NCBI GenBank assembly: GCA_022739095.1
Contig: JAIJEI010000017.1
Location: 1-18,958, forward strand
From: Bifidobacterium sp.
GTDB taxonomy: Bacteria; Actinomycetota; Actinomycetes; Actinomycetales; Bifidobacteriaceae
Direction: 5' to 3'
DNA length: 18,958 bases
How positions within the stretch are numbered: the first letter of the stretch is position 1; each line of letters opens with the position of its first letter. Made by a program: the position numbers and the translations under genes. Below are positions 1 through 8,017 of this stretch, in pieces. A model generated the notes under the pieces. That model made no database searches, was not told the DNA's origin, and saw nothing but the letters and a program-made list of their open reading frames with translations.

Positions 1-138
1 ATAGCGGTCGCGTTTGAGGGCGATGGCGGCCATGCGTGCCTCGGCCGGCATGTCGCCGGTGTCGCCTTCGAACAGGGCGTACGGGTTGGCGTTGTCCATG
101 TGTTCCTCGTGTTCCGTGTATTCCTCGGCCACGGTCAT
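1..138 (-). CDS. jetB: JetB, Wadjet anti-plasmid system subunit (DUF4194), N-terminus only
   Basis: The ATG at 138 overlaps the jetA stop codon as ATGA, and a strong ribosome site (GGAGGAAGG) sits just upstream inside the end of jetA. The 46 visible codons begin MTVAEEYTEHEEHMDN and end in MAAIALKRDRY. That end fits the start of the DUF4194 domain, which opens with a short helix and a basic-aromatic stretch. JetB is the kleisin-like partner of JetA and of the SMC-like ATPase JetC in the complex that detects and cleaves plasmids. The window edge cuts the gene, so jetC and jetD would have to lie to the left. The call rests mainly on the overlap with jetA; the visible peptide alone would be weak evidence. 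Confidence 0.7.
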   Translation of the reverse strand, partial: MTVAEEYTEHEEHMDNANPYALFEGDTGDMPAEARMAAIALKRDRY

Positions 139-1749
139 CCTTCCTCCACGATGGTGTTCAGTTCGTCCATGTCGGCCAGCACCGGTCTGGTGATCCAGTC
201 CCGGGGCTCGCCGTCGATCGACACGCAATGCCAAGTCGCGGTATCACCGCGCTGCGCCGGAGCCGGCTCGCCGGCGATGGCGCAGCCGATGCCGACGCCG
301 TCAGCGGACGACTCAGTAGCGATGGCGCTGCCACTTACGGCCCCCAGCCCGCCCAGGAAACCGACGATCTCGCTTTCGCGGCGTTCGCTGTCGGGCAGCC
401 GGTTGAAGCTGGCGGCGATGTCCACGCGGGTTGCGCCGGACCTGTCAACGGTCACCGGGTTGCGCCGGATGAGGCTGACCATGCGCAGGAGTCGGGGGCC
501 GCCGCTGTTGACCATGTCCCGCAGATCGGCCACCGTAGTCGCCTGCGGGGCTTCGACGGCGAGGTCGTTCAGGCCGGGTGCGGTGGCGCGGGTCATGGAT
601 TTTGGCCGGGCGCATCGGCAATGGCGCGAACAGCGCGTCCGCGGTGGCCGTGTCGTACGGGCGCGAGGCGTCTCCCATATGGGTTTTCGCATCCGCATTG
701 AGGCGCGCGTACAGTCGGTTCAAGCGGATGAGCATCGTACGGTAGCGAGTGTCGGTTTGCTGGCGCACGAGCCGGCTGATCGCTTCGTCGGAGACGCGCA
801 TCTGGCGGCGCACGGCCTCGATGCCGTCGTAGATGCGGGCCAGCTCGTCGCGGATCTGGCTGAACAGCACGCCGGATTCGCCGGCCAGATACGGGGTTTT
901 GGCGATGGCGCGCAGGGCTTCGTCGATCTGTTGGCGGCCCTTGTCGGTGATGATCACCTGGAAGGCGTCCTCGAAGCGGCGGCCACTGTCCGATTCGCTG
1001 AACGAGCGGCGGTATTCATCGTGGTAGCGGGTCAGGTTCTCGTCCACGCTGATGTCGCCGGCCTGCATGCGCCGGCGCAATGCGTCGCCGTTGTCCCGCT
1101 CGTCGAGCACGAGTTCGCGCAGGTCGATGGGCACGCCGCGCAGCGTGTTGTGGATCACGGCGATCACGTCCTCCACCTGGGCTTCGCTCAGCGTGGCGTG
1201 CTGCTTGCCCTGTTGGATGCGTTTGATCTCGTGCTTGCGTTCCTTGATTTCACGGTTGAGGAGTTTGATGCGCTCGCCGGGGTCGGCGGTCAGCTGCATA
1301 CGCGCGTGCTCGATTTCCATGATGATGCTGTTGGCCTGCGCGCCGGACAGGGCGCGTGATTCGTCTTCGAGCCTGCTCAGCGCCTCGATGGCGCGGTGGG
1401 CGCGGGCCGTCAAACGGTAGAGGAATCGGTGCGAGGCCGCATCATGCGAGTTGGCGAGCCAGGCGTAGTCGCCTTCACCTTCACGGGTCAGGTCGGCGAG
1501 GATCTGATGGGCGGCCTCGGCGAAGGTCTGGTCCTCGCGCGGCGCATACTCGCCGGCATCGGGCAGAGCGTTCAGACTTTGCGCGAACCGCTCCTCCACG
1601 GTCTCGCGCGGCAGTTCACCGGTGAGCGGGTCGAACGTGGAACGCAGCAGCGACACGTACAGCATCGCGTTATGGCGCAACAGCAACCGCAGGACGCCCG
1701 TCTCATACACCGGTCGCAGCCGTTCCAGCTCCCGCATCACATCGGCCAC
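135..1749 (-). pseudogene. jetA: JetA, Wadjet anti-plasmid system subunit (DUF3375), interrupted by a +1 frameshift
   Basis: JetA is the MukF/kleisin-associated subunit of the Wadjet defence complex JetABCD. The chosen start is GTG at 1749, seven bases after GAGGGAGG; the reading frame stays open upstream to 1848 but has no good ribosome site there. DUF3375-like stretches include the coiled-coil around LNREIKERKHEIKRIQQG, the block SDSGRRFEDAFQVIITDKG and the segment LFAPLPMRP before a C-terminal tail. Reading frame A leaves sense near 597-604 (minus-strand CCAAAATCC). The frame one base further on then carries sensible protein (DLRDMVNSGGPRLLRMVSL and on) to the stop at 135. The total of 1,615 nt is one base more than a multiple of three. 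An extra base in the A run is the simplest explanation. It could be a true mutation or a sequencing error. If real, the product loses about 150 C-terminal residues. Confidence 0.78.
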
Positions 1750-1848
1750 AGCATGCCTCCCTCTGTCGTGACCGCACCATACTAGCCGATAGCCACGAAC
1801 CACACCCCGCCCGCGCCACGCGTGCATCCTCCCGCCCAGCATCACCAT

Positions 1849-1890
1849 GTCACTTTTACTGCATATGTCATCATGTGCAATAAAAGCGAC
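1849..1890. promoter_or_regulatory. 19-bp imperfect inverted repeat upstream of jetA
   Basis: The left arm GTCACTTTTACTGCATATG (1849-1867) and right arm CATGTGCAATAAAAGCGAC (1872-1890) match at 16 of 19 positions around a 4-base centre. The dyad lies about 100 bases before the jetA GTG and 22 bases before the histidine kinase remnant, in the only AT-rich spot nearby. On the minus strand two of the three mismatches become G-U pairs, so it could also fold as RNA at the head of a jet transcript. It is most easily read as an operator; the protein that binds it is unknown. Confidence 0.5.
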
Positions 1891-1910
1891 ATTGAGGCTG
1901 CGTACTCATG

Positions 1911-1922
1911 GTGAACGTTCAC
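1911..1922. promoter_or_regulatory. 12-bp perfect palindrome
   Basis: GTGAACGTTCAC is perfectly symmetric and lies 20 bases from the larger dyad at 1849-1890, at the broken 5' edge of the histidine kinase remnant. The shape suits a LacI- or GntR-type operator, but no such regulator gene lies in the window. It may be left over from the lost gene or serve the divergent jet operon. Confidence 0.35.
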
Positions 1923-2265
1923 TCCAGCCGCCGACCCGGCGTTGCTGGAACTGGCGGTCGGCAACCTGCTGCGCAACGCCGTCGTGCACAACACGGACGA
2001 TGGGACGATCGACGTAACCGTCGTATCGGATGAGGATGGAAGCGGATCCCGTCTGACCGTCACGAACACCACGGACGAGACGCTGCCGAATGATCTGAAC
2101 GAGCTGATTCAGCCGTTCCATCGCGGCGAGAACTCGCGTATCAGCGCCGTGCCCGGCGTGGGGCTCGGTTTGCCCATCGCCAGTGCGGCATGCGAGGCGA
2201 TGGGAGCCAGGCTGGAACTCGGCCAACCGGCCGAAGGCGAATTCCGGGCGAGCATTCAGTTTTGA
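1915..2265 (+). pseudogene. Sensor histidine kinase remnant (C-terminal HATPase domain only)
   Basis: The readable frame begins after a stop at 1912-1914 and gives ADPALLELAVGNLLRNAVVHN, a clear N-box. It continues through the F-box-like FHRGENSR and the G2 box PGVGLGLPIAS to a natural C-terminus GEFRASIQF. The sensor, HAMP and phospho-acceptor histidine regions are missing, and no response regulator gene adjoins it. A TTG at 1942 could serve as a start, but without the dimerisation domain the product would not be a working kinase. I read this as the surviving 3' end of a two-component gene cut by a deletion at about 1915-1930. Confidence 0.75.
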
Positions 2266-2291
2266 CGTGCTAAAAAACACAGACAGACTAT

Positions 2292-2597
2292 TGCCTTTGC
2301 GCGAAGCCGCGCGACCTGACCCGCGCCGGATTCCTGGTCATGCAGGATTTCAACTACCAGCTGTTCTCCGACAACGTGCGCGAGGAACTGCTCATCGGAC
2401 TCGACGAGATGGATGCCGGCATCACCGCTCAAGCCAATCAGGTCATGGCCGATCTTGACCTTGTGGCGTTCGCCGAACGGCATCTGATGAGCCTGTCCGG
2501 CGGGCAGAAGCAGCGGGTCGCCATCGGCTCGGCCCTGATGTGCGGCAAGGACCTCATCATCCTCGACGAACCCACCAGCGGACTCGACCGCTACCAC
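2292..2597 (+). pseudogene. ECF/cobalt-type ABC transporter ATPase remnant, no Walker A
   Basis: The frame is open from a stop at 2271. From about 2301 it reads like an energy-coupling ABC ATPase: AKPRDLTRAGFLVMQDFNYQ (Q-loop region), NVREELLIGLDEMDAG, the signature LSGGQKQR and the Walker B/D-loop DLIILDEPTSGLD, ending at RYHM. The Walker A half of the domain is missing on the left and the H-loop on the right. The fragment begins about 30 bases after the kinase remnant ends. At 2598 it runs in frame into an unrelated protein, so a deletion junction lies at about 2580-2598. It cannot bind ATP in the usual way. The first ATG is at 2340. Confidence 0.75.
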
Positions 2598-2993
2598 ATG
2601 GAGACGGATTCCACGGCCTTCGACATCACCGACTGGCTCGGGGAATGGGAGTCTTTCGAGCATTACATTGATTCGTATGACGCCGCCATCCAGCAGACCT
2701 GGGAAGCCGCCGAACAGGCGGTGCTCGCCAACCCGAAGATGGCCCCGATGGCCGCGCGCGGCATCAGGACGTTCTGGTCGATGGCCTGCTCCACCACCAG
2801 CCCGGAGAACATCATCCATATCGGCTATTGGCGTGTGAACGAGCCGGCCGCCGAGTCCAACGCCGCGCTCGCCATCGAATGGTTCGCCGAGGACCGTTGC
2901 GCCATCATCCGCGCGCTACACCATCTGCAGTTGACCTGGCGACGTATGGCGGCACGGCGACTCCCCGCTGGTGGAACGGCATCGCTTCAGTAG
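2598..2993 (+). pseudogene. N-terminal part of an unidentified tryptophan-rich protein, fused in frame behind the ABC remnant
   Basis: From the ATG at 2598 the frame gives METDSTAFDITDWLGEWES, then a soluble, mostly helical stretch with IRTFWSMACSTTSPENIIHI, GYWRVNEPAAESN and IEWFAEDRC. The ATG is probably the native start of this gene, now read through from the ABC fragment. The opening W-x-G-x-W pattern recalls ZinT/lipocalin-like metal-binding domains, but the match is weak and I do not name it. After about 2915 the sequence turns arginine-rich (LTWRRMAARRLPAGG), while the next frame reads more like protein (PSAVDLATYGGTATPRWWNG). This suggests a second break near 2910-2925. The stop overlaps the convergent metallopeptidase by seven bases. 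Confidence 0.45.
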
Positions 2994-3361
2994 CCATGCG
3001 AGTGCAGATACTCGTCATCAAAGCCGAAATAATGGCCGATCTCGTGCAACACGGTTTTGCGAATCTGCTGGCATATCTCGGCCTGTGTCGAGCATACGCG
3101 TTCATGCGCCCCCTTGAACAGGGTGATGACGTCCGGCATCACGCCGCTGTAACCCGTGGTTCGTTTCGTGATGGGGATGCCCTCGTACAATCCGAGCAAC
3201 TCACCGAACGGATTGCTCATTGTGGCCAGTTCGCGCTCGTTGGGTTCGTCCGCCACGGCGATGCCGACGTTCTCCAGCACCCGCGCAAACCGTTCAGGCA
3301 AATCGTCCAGTACCTGTTCAATGGCCCGTTCAAACTCATCGTCACTGATGCGGATAGTCAA
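2987..3361 (-). CDS. Metallopeptidase family protein (minimal zincin, DUF1025-like)
   Basis: The 124-residue protein has the zinc site HEIGHYFGFDDEYL at about residues 106-119, an HExxH with a following GxxD. Upstream are the family blocks LGLYEGIPITKR and MPDVITLFKGAHE. This layout and length fit the small actinobacterial minimal metalloprotease family (Zincin_1). Substrates of this family are not established to my knowledge. The only start in the frame is TTG at 3361; GAAGGA sits one base before it, too close for a normal ribosome site, so the start is uncertain. The gene stands alone, convergent with the remnants at its 3' end. A 13-bp palindrome lies 14 bases upstream. Confidence 0.8.
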   Translation of the reverse strand: MTIRISDDEFERAIEQVLDDLPERFARVLENVGIAVADEPNERELATMSNPFGELLGLYEGIPITKRTTGYSGVMPDVITLFKGAHERVCSTQAEICQQIRKTVLHEIGHYFGFDDEYLHSHGY

Positions 3362-3375
3362 TCCTTCGCATGTTT

Positions 3376-3388
3376 CTTGGGCCCCAAG
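3376..3388. promoter_or_regulatory. Short palindrome before the metallopeptidase gene
   Basis: CTTGGG-C-CCCAAG is a perfect 6-bp dyad with a one-base centre, 14 bases from the TTG start of the metallopeptidase. It could be an operator. It is too tight to fold as an RNA hairpin. Confidence 0.25.
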
Positions 3389-3491
3389 ATAACAGACATA
3401 TTCAAAGTTTCAGCTTATTGTGTACGTCATACCGGTTTGTTTGAATGACGATGGCAAGAAAGCCCCACTGGAGACTTATTTGAGACTCTTA

Positions 3492-3673
3492 CATTTTCGC
3501 GCTGAAACACTTCCAACCACTTATTAGGTCAATTCTTCATTCATTAGGTCGGTGACCACTGACATCCGCCATTGAAATGACGCCATTCCAATACCGACGT
3601 TGATGGACTAATGACCTAATGAGTGAAGAATCGACCTAATGAATAAGTCCAGTCATATCTCATTGCGAAAATG
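3492..3673. repeat. 182-bp inverted-repeat element with four ATTAGGTC boxes
   Basis: Two ATTAGGTC boxes sit at 3523-3530 and 3543-3550, exactly 20 bases apart. Two inverted copies, GACCTAAT, sit at 3613-3620 and 3633-3640, again exactly 20 apart. Between the boxes each arm carries ATTCTTCA or its complement. Outside them ACTTATT (3520) mirrors AATAAGT (3642-3648), and farther out CATTTTCGC (3492-3500) mirrors GCGAAAATG (3665-3673). An inner pair GTCGGT (3548-3553) and ACCGAC (3593-3598) nests in the centre. The arms thus span about 60 bases around a 62-base middle. No transposase is present and I see no clear target-site duplication. It could be a non-autonomous mobile element, a multi-box operator or a recombination site. 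Confidence 0.7.
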
Positions 3674-3689
3674 AACCGGTATTACGGTA

Positions 3690-4511
3690 TTACGCAATCG
3701 CGCTCCCTACGATTCTGAAATACTCATCCAGATTCTGCGTAGTAGCGAACGTCCTCCTTGTAGCCGGAAAAGTCTTATACCCTGCGAATGAGAGATTGTT
3801 CCTTTTCTCAATATCACCTTCCCATCGGTTCCTGTCGTAGTGGTATCGTCCGTCATATTCCAGAATCACATGGTCATTCGGATACACCATGTCCACAATC
3901 ACTTCTTTGTTTTGCAACGGGAGGTATATCGGAGCATTCACCGTCAACTCAGGTAATACACGTTTTACCGATTCAAGGCGAAGGATACTTTCTTGCGGCG
4001 AATCAGTGTTTTCTCGGCATAATGATAACGCTTTTCGGAATAATCTAATACCTGGGAATCTACCTATATCGGTGAGGAACAACGATATCTTGTTTTTCGT
4101 TGTCTGTTTCAAATGCTCATTACGGCAGGTGGCCCAATCCAAGGCAATGACCATGCTTTCCATATCGACGAACTGTGCAATTTGGCACAGAGCCTGTTCC
4201 ACTGAGACCACGGCAATAAGATCATCAATCATCATCTGATCCATGCCATGGCCCCAGTAATGACATTGCGTTTCGGTGAGATTCGATAATCTTTCAGCTC
4301 CAGAAACCGTAACATGCAGTTTGCTGGGGTCATAGTTGGGCTTGTAATTCAGTGTGGCCGTCATGCCAGCAAGCTGTAGCCTGGTGCCATGGCTGAAGCA
4401 AAGCTCCTGTGAAGTGCGCATCGATCTGGCACGGCATTGTTCCAGTGTTTTCTGGGCGAGGTCTCGCGCCTCATCAAGTGTGAAGAACGTGTTGTATGCA
4501 TAGGACTCCAT
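3690..4511 (-). CDS. DUF559/Vsr-like endonuclease-fold protein of the AbiEi-like actinobacterial type
   Basis: The C-terminal part, VDMVYPNDHVILEYDGRYHYDRNRWEGD followed by KRNNLSFAGYKTF, is the DUF559 pattern. It has an acidic residue before a hydrophobic strand, then E-Y-D-G-x-x-H and an R-N-x-L helix, the arrangement of a PD-(D/E)XK/Vsr-like nuclease core. The middle (KLHVTVSG..., DDLIAVVSVEQALCQIA, ESMVIALDWA) matches the region these proteins share with AbiEi-type antitoxins. GTG at 4553 would give 287 residues, but that start lies inside a perfect dyad. ATG at 4511, six bases after GGGGGG, gives 273 residues and leaves the dyad as a clean upstream operator, so I prefer it. The gene is AT-rich against its neighbours and probably acquired. 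Function is unproven; no partner toxin gene is adjacent. Confidence 0.65.
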   Translation of the reverse strand: MESYAYNTFFTLDEARDLAQKTLEQCRARSMRTSQELCFSHGTRLQLAGMTATLNYKPNYDPSKLHVTVSGAERLSNLTETQCHYWGHGMDQMMIDDLIAVVSVEQALCQIAQFVDMESMVIALDWATCRNEHLKQTTKNKISLFLTDIGRFPGIRLFRKALSLCRENTDSPQESILRLESVKRVLPELTVNAPIYLPLQNKEVIVDMVYPNDHVILEYDGRYHYDRNRWEGDIEKRNNLSFAGYKTFPATRRTFATTQNLDEYFRIVGSAIA

Positions 4512-4526
4512 GCCATCCCCCCAATG

Positions 4527-4562
4527 GTTGTATCCGTGAACCGCGTTATTCACGGATACAAC
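4527..4562. promoter_or_regulatory. Perfect 14-bp inverted repeat at the start of the DUF559-like gene
   Basis: GTTGTATCCGTGAA (4527-4540) and TTCACGGATACAAC (4549-4562) are exact reverse complements around the 8-base centre CCGCGTTA. The near arm ends 16 bases before the preferred ATG at 4511. This is the usual place for an autoregulatory operator; it could equally fold as a 5' leader hairpin. Confidence 0.6.
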
Positions 4563-4635
4563 TCACGATGGCATAACCAACTTCTGCGCGCAACCAGCTC
4601 GGCCGAATCGGTGGATATGTGTATAACCTGCCAGC

Positions 4636-5343
4636 TCAGCTATTGCGATTGATTTCGATGTCGGTGACGGTGAGGTTGGCTTCGTTGATCAGGTTGAAAA
4701 GGATGACTTCGGCCAGCGGACCGGGCTGCATGAAGGTGTGCTGCTTGGCCTCGGAGACGTAGTCGTGACTGTCACGGTAGAAAGCGGTGTCGATGCCGCC
4801 CGGATAGACGGCGATCACCTTGACGCTGGTGCCCTTGTATGCGGCCTGCAGACTCTTGGTATAGCCCTTCTCACCCCACTTGGTGGCGCAGTACACGCTT
4901 TCGTTCGCGTTGCCACGTGTGGCGGCCGTGCTCATGATCTGAGCGATTTTCACATTCTGTTCGCCGCAGGCCTTGAGGGTTTCCACCGTCCACAGGATCA
5001 TGCCTTTGAGTCCCTTGAGGCATTTGTCAACGTCGGCGGCCTCGTAGGCGGTGGGCACTTTGAACGAAGGCTGGCCGGCGTTGTTGATGAGCAGGTCGAT
5101 GTGGCCGAGCGCGGCGATGCTCGCCACGGATTCCCTGACAAATGCTTCGTCGGTGATGTCGCCGACAAAGGCGTGATAGGATTCGGCCGGCCACTGTGCG
5201 GTCAGTTCGGCCTGACGTTCGGCATTGAAGTCGATGCCGGCCACCCGCCAGCCCTTGGCGATGAGTTGGCTGGCGAGCTCGTAGCCCAAACCCAGCGCGC
5301 TGCCGGTGACGATGGCGATCTTCTGGCCTGTTGTGGTTGGCAT
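4636..5343 (-). CDS. Short-chain dehydrogenase/reductase (SDR)
   Basis: This 235-residue classical SDR has the nucleotide-binding motif TGSALGLG (13-20), NNAG (87-90), a catalytic serine (about 138) and the YCATK pair Tyr151/Lys155, followed by the conserved YPGGIDT. It should catalyse an NAD(P)-dependent oxidation or reduction on a cytosolic substrate that cannot be named from sequence. The ATG at 5343 follows AAGGAGT by nine bases. It lies downstream of the ABC-F gene in the same direction, with an 84-base gap holding a hairpin repeat, so it may share a transcript or have its own promoter. Length is normal for the family and nothing is missing. Confidence 0.88.
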   Translation of the reverse strand: MPTTTGQKIAIVTGSALGLGYELASQLIAKGWRVAGIDFNAERQAELTAQWPAESYHAFVGDITDEAFVRESVASIAALGHIDLLINNAGQPSFKVPTAYEAADVDKCLKGLKGMILWTVETLKACGEQNVKIAQIMSTAATRGNANESVYCATKWGEKGYTKSLQAAYKGTSVKVIAVYPGGIDTAFYRDSHDYVSEAKQHTFMQPGPLAEVILFNLINEANLTVTDIEINRNS

Positions 5344-5380
5344 GGTTGGTGACTCCTTTGCTTTCTTTGTCGGACGACTT

Positions 5381-5409
5381 CCCTCAGTCAGCTTCGCTGA
5401 CAGCTCCCG
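5381..5409 (-). repeat. Dispersed hairpin repeat, copy A
   Basis: On the plus strand it begins CCCTCAGTCAG, turns through TTC and ends CTGACAGCTCCCG, with GTCAGC/GCTGAC forming the inner hairpin. The same 29 bases recur without change at 11788-11816, and relatives occur at 18737-18850. The partner half (GGGAGC) seen in the other copies is degenerate here (GGGGCC at 5413-5418). It lies between the ABC-F and SDR genes, where it may act in termination or transcript processing. Confidence 0.7.
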
Positions 5410-5427
5410 ACAGGGGCCACGGTAGGA

Positions 5428-7029
<1,602 letters not shown>

Positions 7030-7120
7030 GAATAACCTACTTGCCTGTTACGAATACTGTCTCTTACCAAAGTCCGACTGTCCATCATAGCGAACACCAT
7101 GCCGACCGGGCTCAGCCGAC

Positions 7121-7168
7121 GCTCATGCGCCCATACGCTTATATGCCCGTAGGCTCATGTAATAACCT
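7121..7168. repeat. Degenerate 16-bp direct repeats upstream of the DUF969 operon
   Basis: Units begin at 7121 (GCTCATGCGCCCATAC), 7137 (GCTTATATGCCCGTAG) and 7153 (GCTCATGTAATAACCT). Units one and two agree at about 11 of 16 positions; the third shares mainly its first seven bases with the first. They lie in the 258-bp divergent gap between the ABC-F and DUF969 genes. They could be tandem regulator sites or chance. Confidence 0.3.
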
Positions 7169-7287
7169 GCAATGTGCGCGATAAGACAGTTGAATCGTGA
7201 TTTCCGTCGTACACTATCCATATCCGGGCACGCTTGCGGCGCAATGATACAGCGCAATGCGCGTGCAGTACAGGAAGGATTTCTCGC

Positions 7288-8016
7288 ATGGAACCAAATT
7301 ATCTCGTGTTATTGGGAATCGTGATCGTGATTGTGGGTTTCGCCCTCAAACTTGATGCGATTCTGATCATTATCGTGGCGGCTGTGGTGACCGCGCTGGT
7401 CGGCGGCATTGGCGTCGACGGCTTCCTGACCACGTTGGGCACGTCGTTCGTCTCGAACCGCAGCATGGCGATTTTCATCATCGTGTTGCTGGTCACCGGC
7501 ACATTGGAACGCAACGGTCTGAAAACCGCAGCCGCGCAGCTGATCGGCAAGGTGAAGAATGCGACGCCCGGCATGGTGATCGCCCTGTATGGTGTGATGC
7601 GTCTCGTGTTCGCCGCGTTCAACGTGAGTTTCGGTGGCGTGGCCGGGTTCGTGCGTCCGGTCATTATGCCGATGGCGGTAGGTGCGATTGAAGCGTCCGG
7701 TCGCGAGCCGAACGACGAGTATGTGGAAGAGCTCAAGGGCATGGCTTCCGGCATGGAGAACGTCGCATGGTTCTTTGGCCAGGTGCTGTTCGTGGGTACG
7801 GCCGGTGCGCTGCTCGTGCAGTCCACGTTGAAGCCGCTGGGTTATGACGTCGAACTGTTGCGCATGGCCATTATCGAGATCCCGGTCGCGGTGATTGCCG
7901 TGGCGGTCACCGCCGTCTATTACATCATCAAGGACACACGACTGCGCAAGAAGTACTACGGTGCCGAAGCCGCCGCTCAGGCCGCCACCACTACCACCAC
8001 CGGCAAGGAGGCCTGA
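7288..8016 (+). CDS. DUF969 family membrane protein, predicted permease subunit
   Basis: The 242-residue protein is hydrophobic, with six or seven likely membrane helices. Examples are LVLLGIVIVIVGFALKL near residue 6, ILIIIVAAVVTALV, MAIFIIVLLVTGT and, near the end, IIEIPVAVIAVAVTAVYYI. The motif FNVSFGGVAGFVRPVIMPMA in the middle is typical of DUF969. ATG at 7288 follows GGAAGG; the longer frame from 7234 lacks a ribosome site. The gene sits directly before a DUF979 gene, the pairing seen widely in bacteria. The two are thought to form one transporter, and the nearby pcp points to 5-oxoproline (pyroglutamate) or pyroglutamyl peptides as cargo. That substrate is inference. Confidence 0.85.
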   Translation: MEPNYLVLLGIVIVIVGFALKLDAILIIIVAAVVTALVGGIGVDGFLTTLGTSFVSNRSMAIFIIVLLVTGTLERNGLKTAAAQLIGKVKNATPGMVIALYGVMRLVFAAFNVSFGGVAGFVRPVIMPMAVGAIEASGREPNDEYVEELKGMASGMENVAWFFGQVLFVGTAGALLVQSTLKPLGYDVELLRMAIIEIPVAVIAVAVTAVYYIIKDTRLRKKYYGAEAAAQAATTTTTGKEA

Positions 8017-8017
8017 T

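Larger units (their letters stand above)
3362..3689. other. 328-bp gap without a gene, AT-rich
   Basis: No reading frame here looks like protein. The gap holds the 13-bp palindrome at 3376-3388, a large inverted-repeat element at 3492-3673 and a tandem pair of GGTATTAC at 3679-3694. It is visibly more AT-rich than the surrounding core genes, as is the neighbouring gene at 3690-4511, which suggests acquired DNA. Confidence 0.6.

Noticed and set aside
597..604. Programmed +1 frameshifting in jetA
   Set aside because: No stop-codon slippery motif or nearby stimulatory structure is seen, and an indel in the A run explains the change more simply.
3523..3640. CRISPR array made of the ATTAGGTC boxes
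   Set aside because: The repeats are only 8 bases, half are inverted, and there are no cas genes.
3679..3694. Tandem GGTATTAC pair as a phase-variable repeat
   Set aside because: Only two units, lying across the stop codon of the DUF559-like gene, too few to suggest slippage-based control.
4618..4626. TGTGTATAA, a DnaA-box match on the minus strand
   Set aside because: It is a single box with no cluster, no dnaA or dnaN gene and no AT-rich unwinding region nearby.
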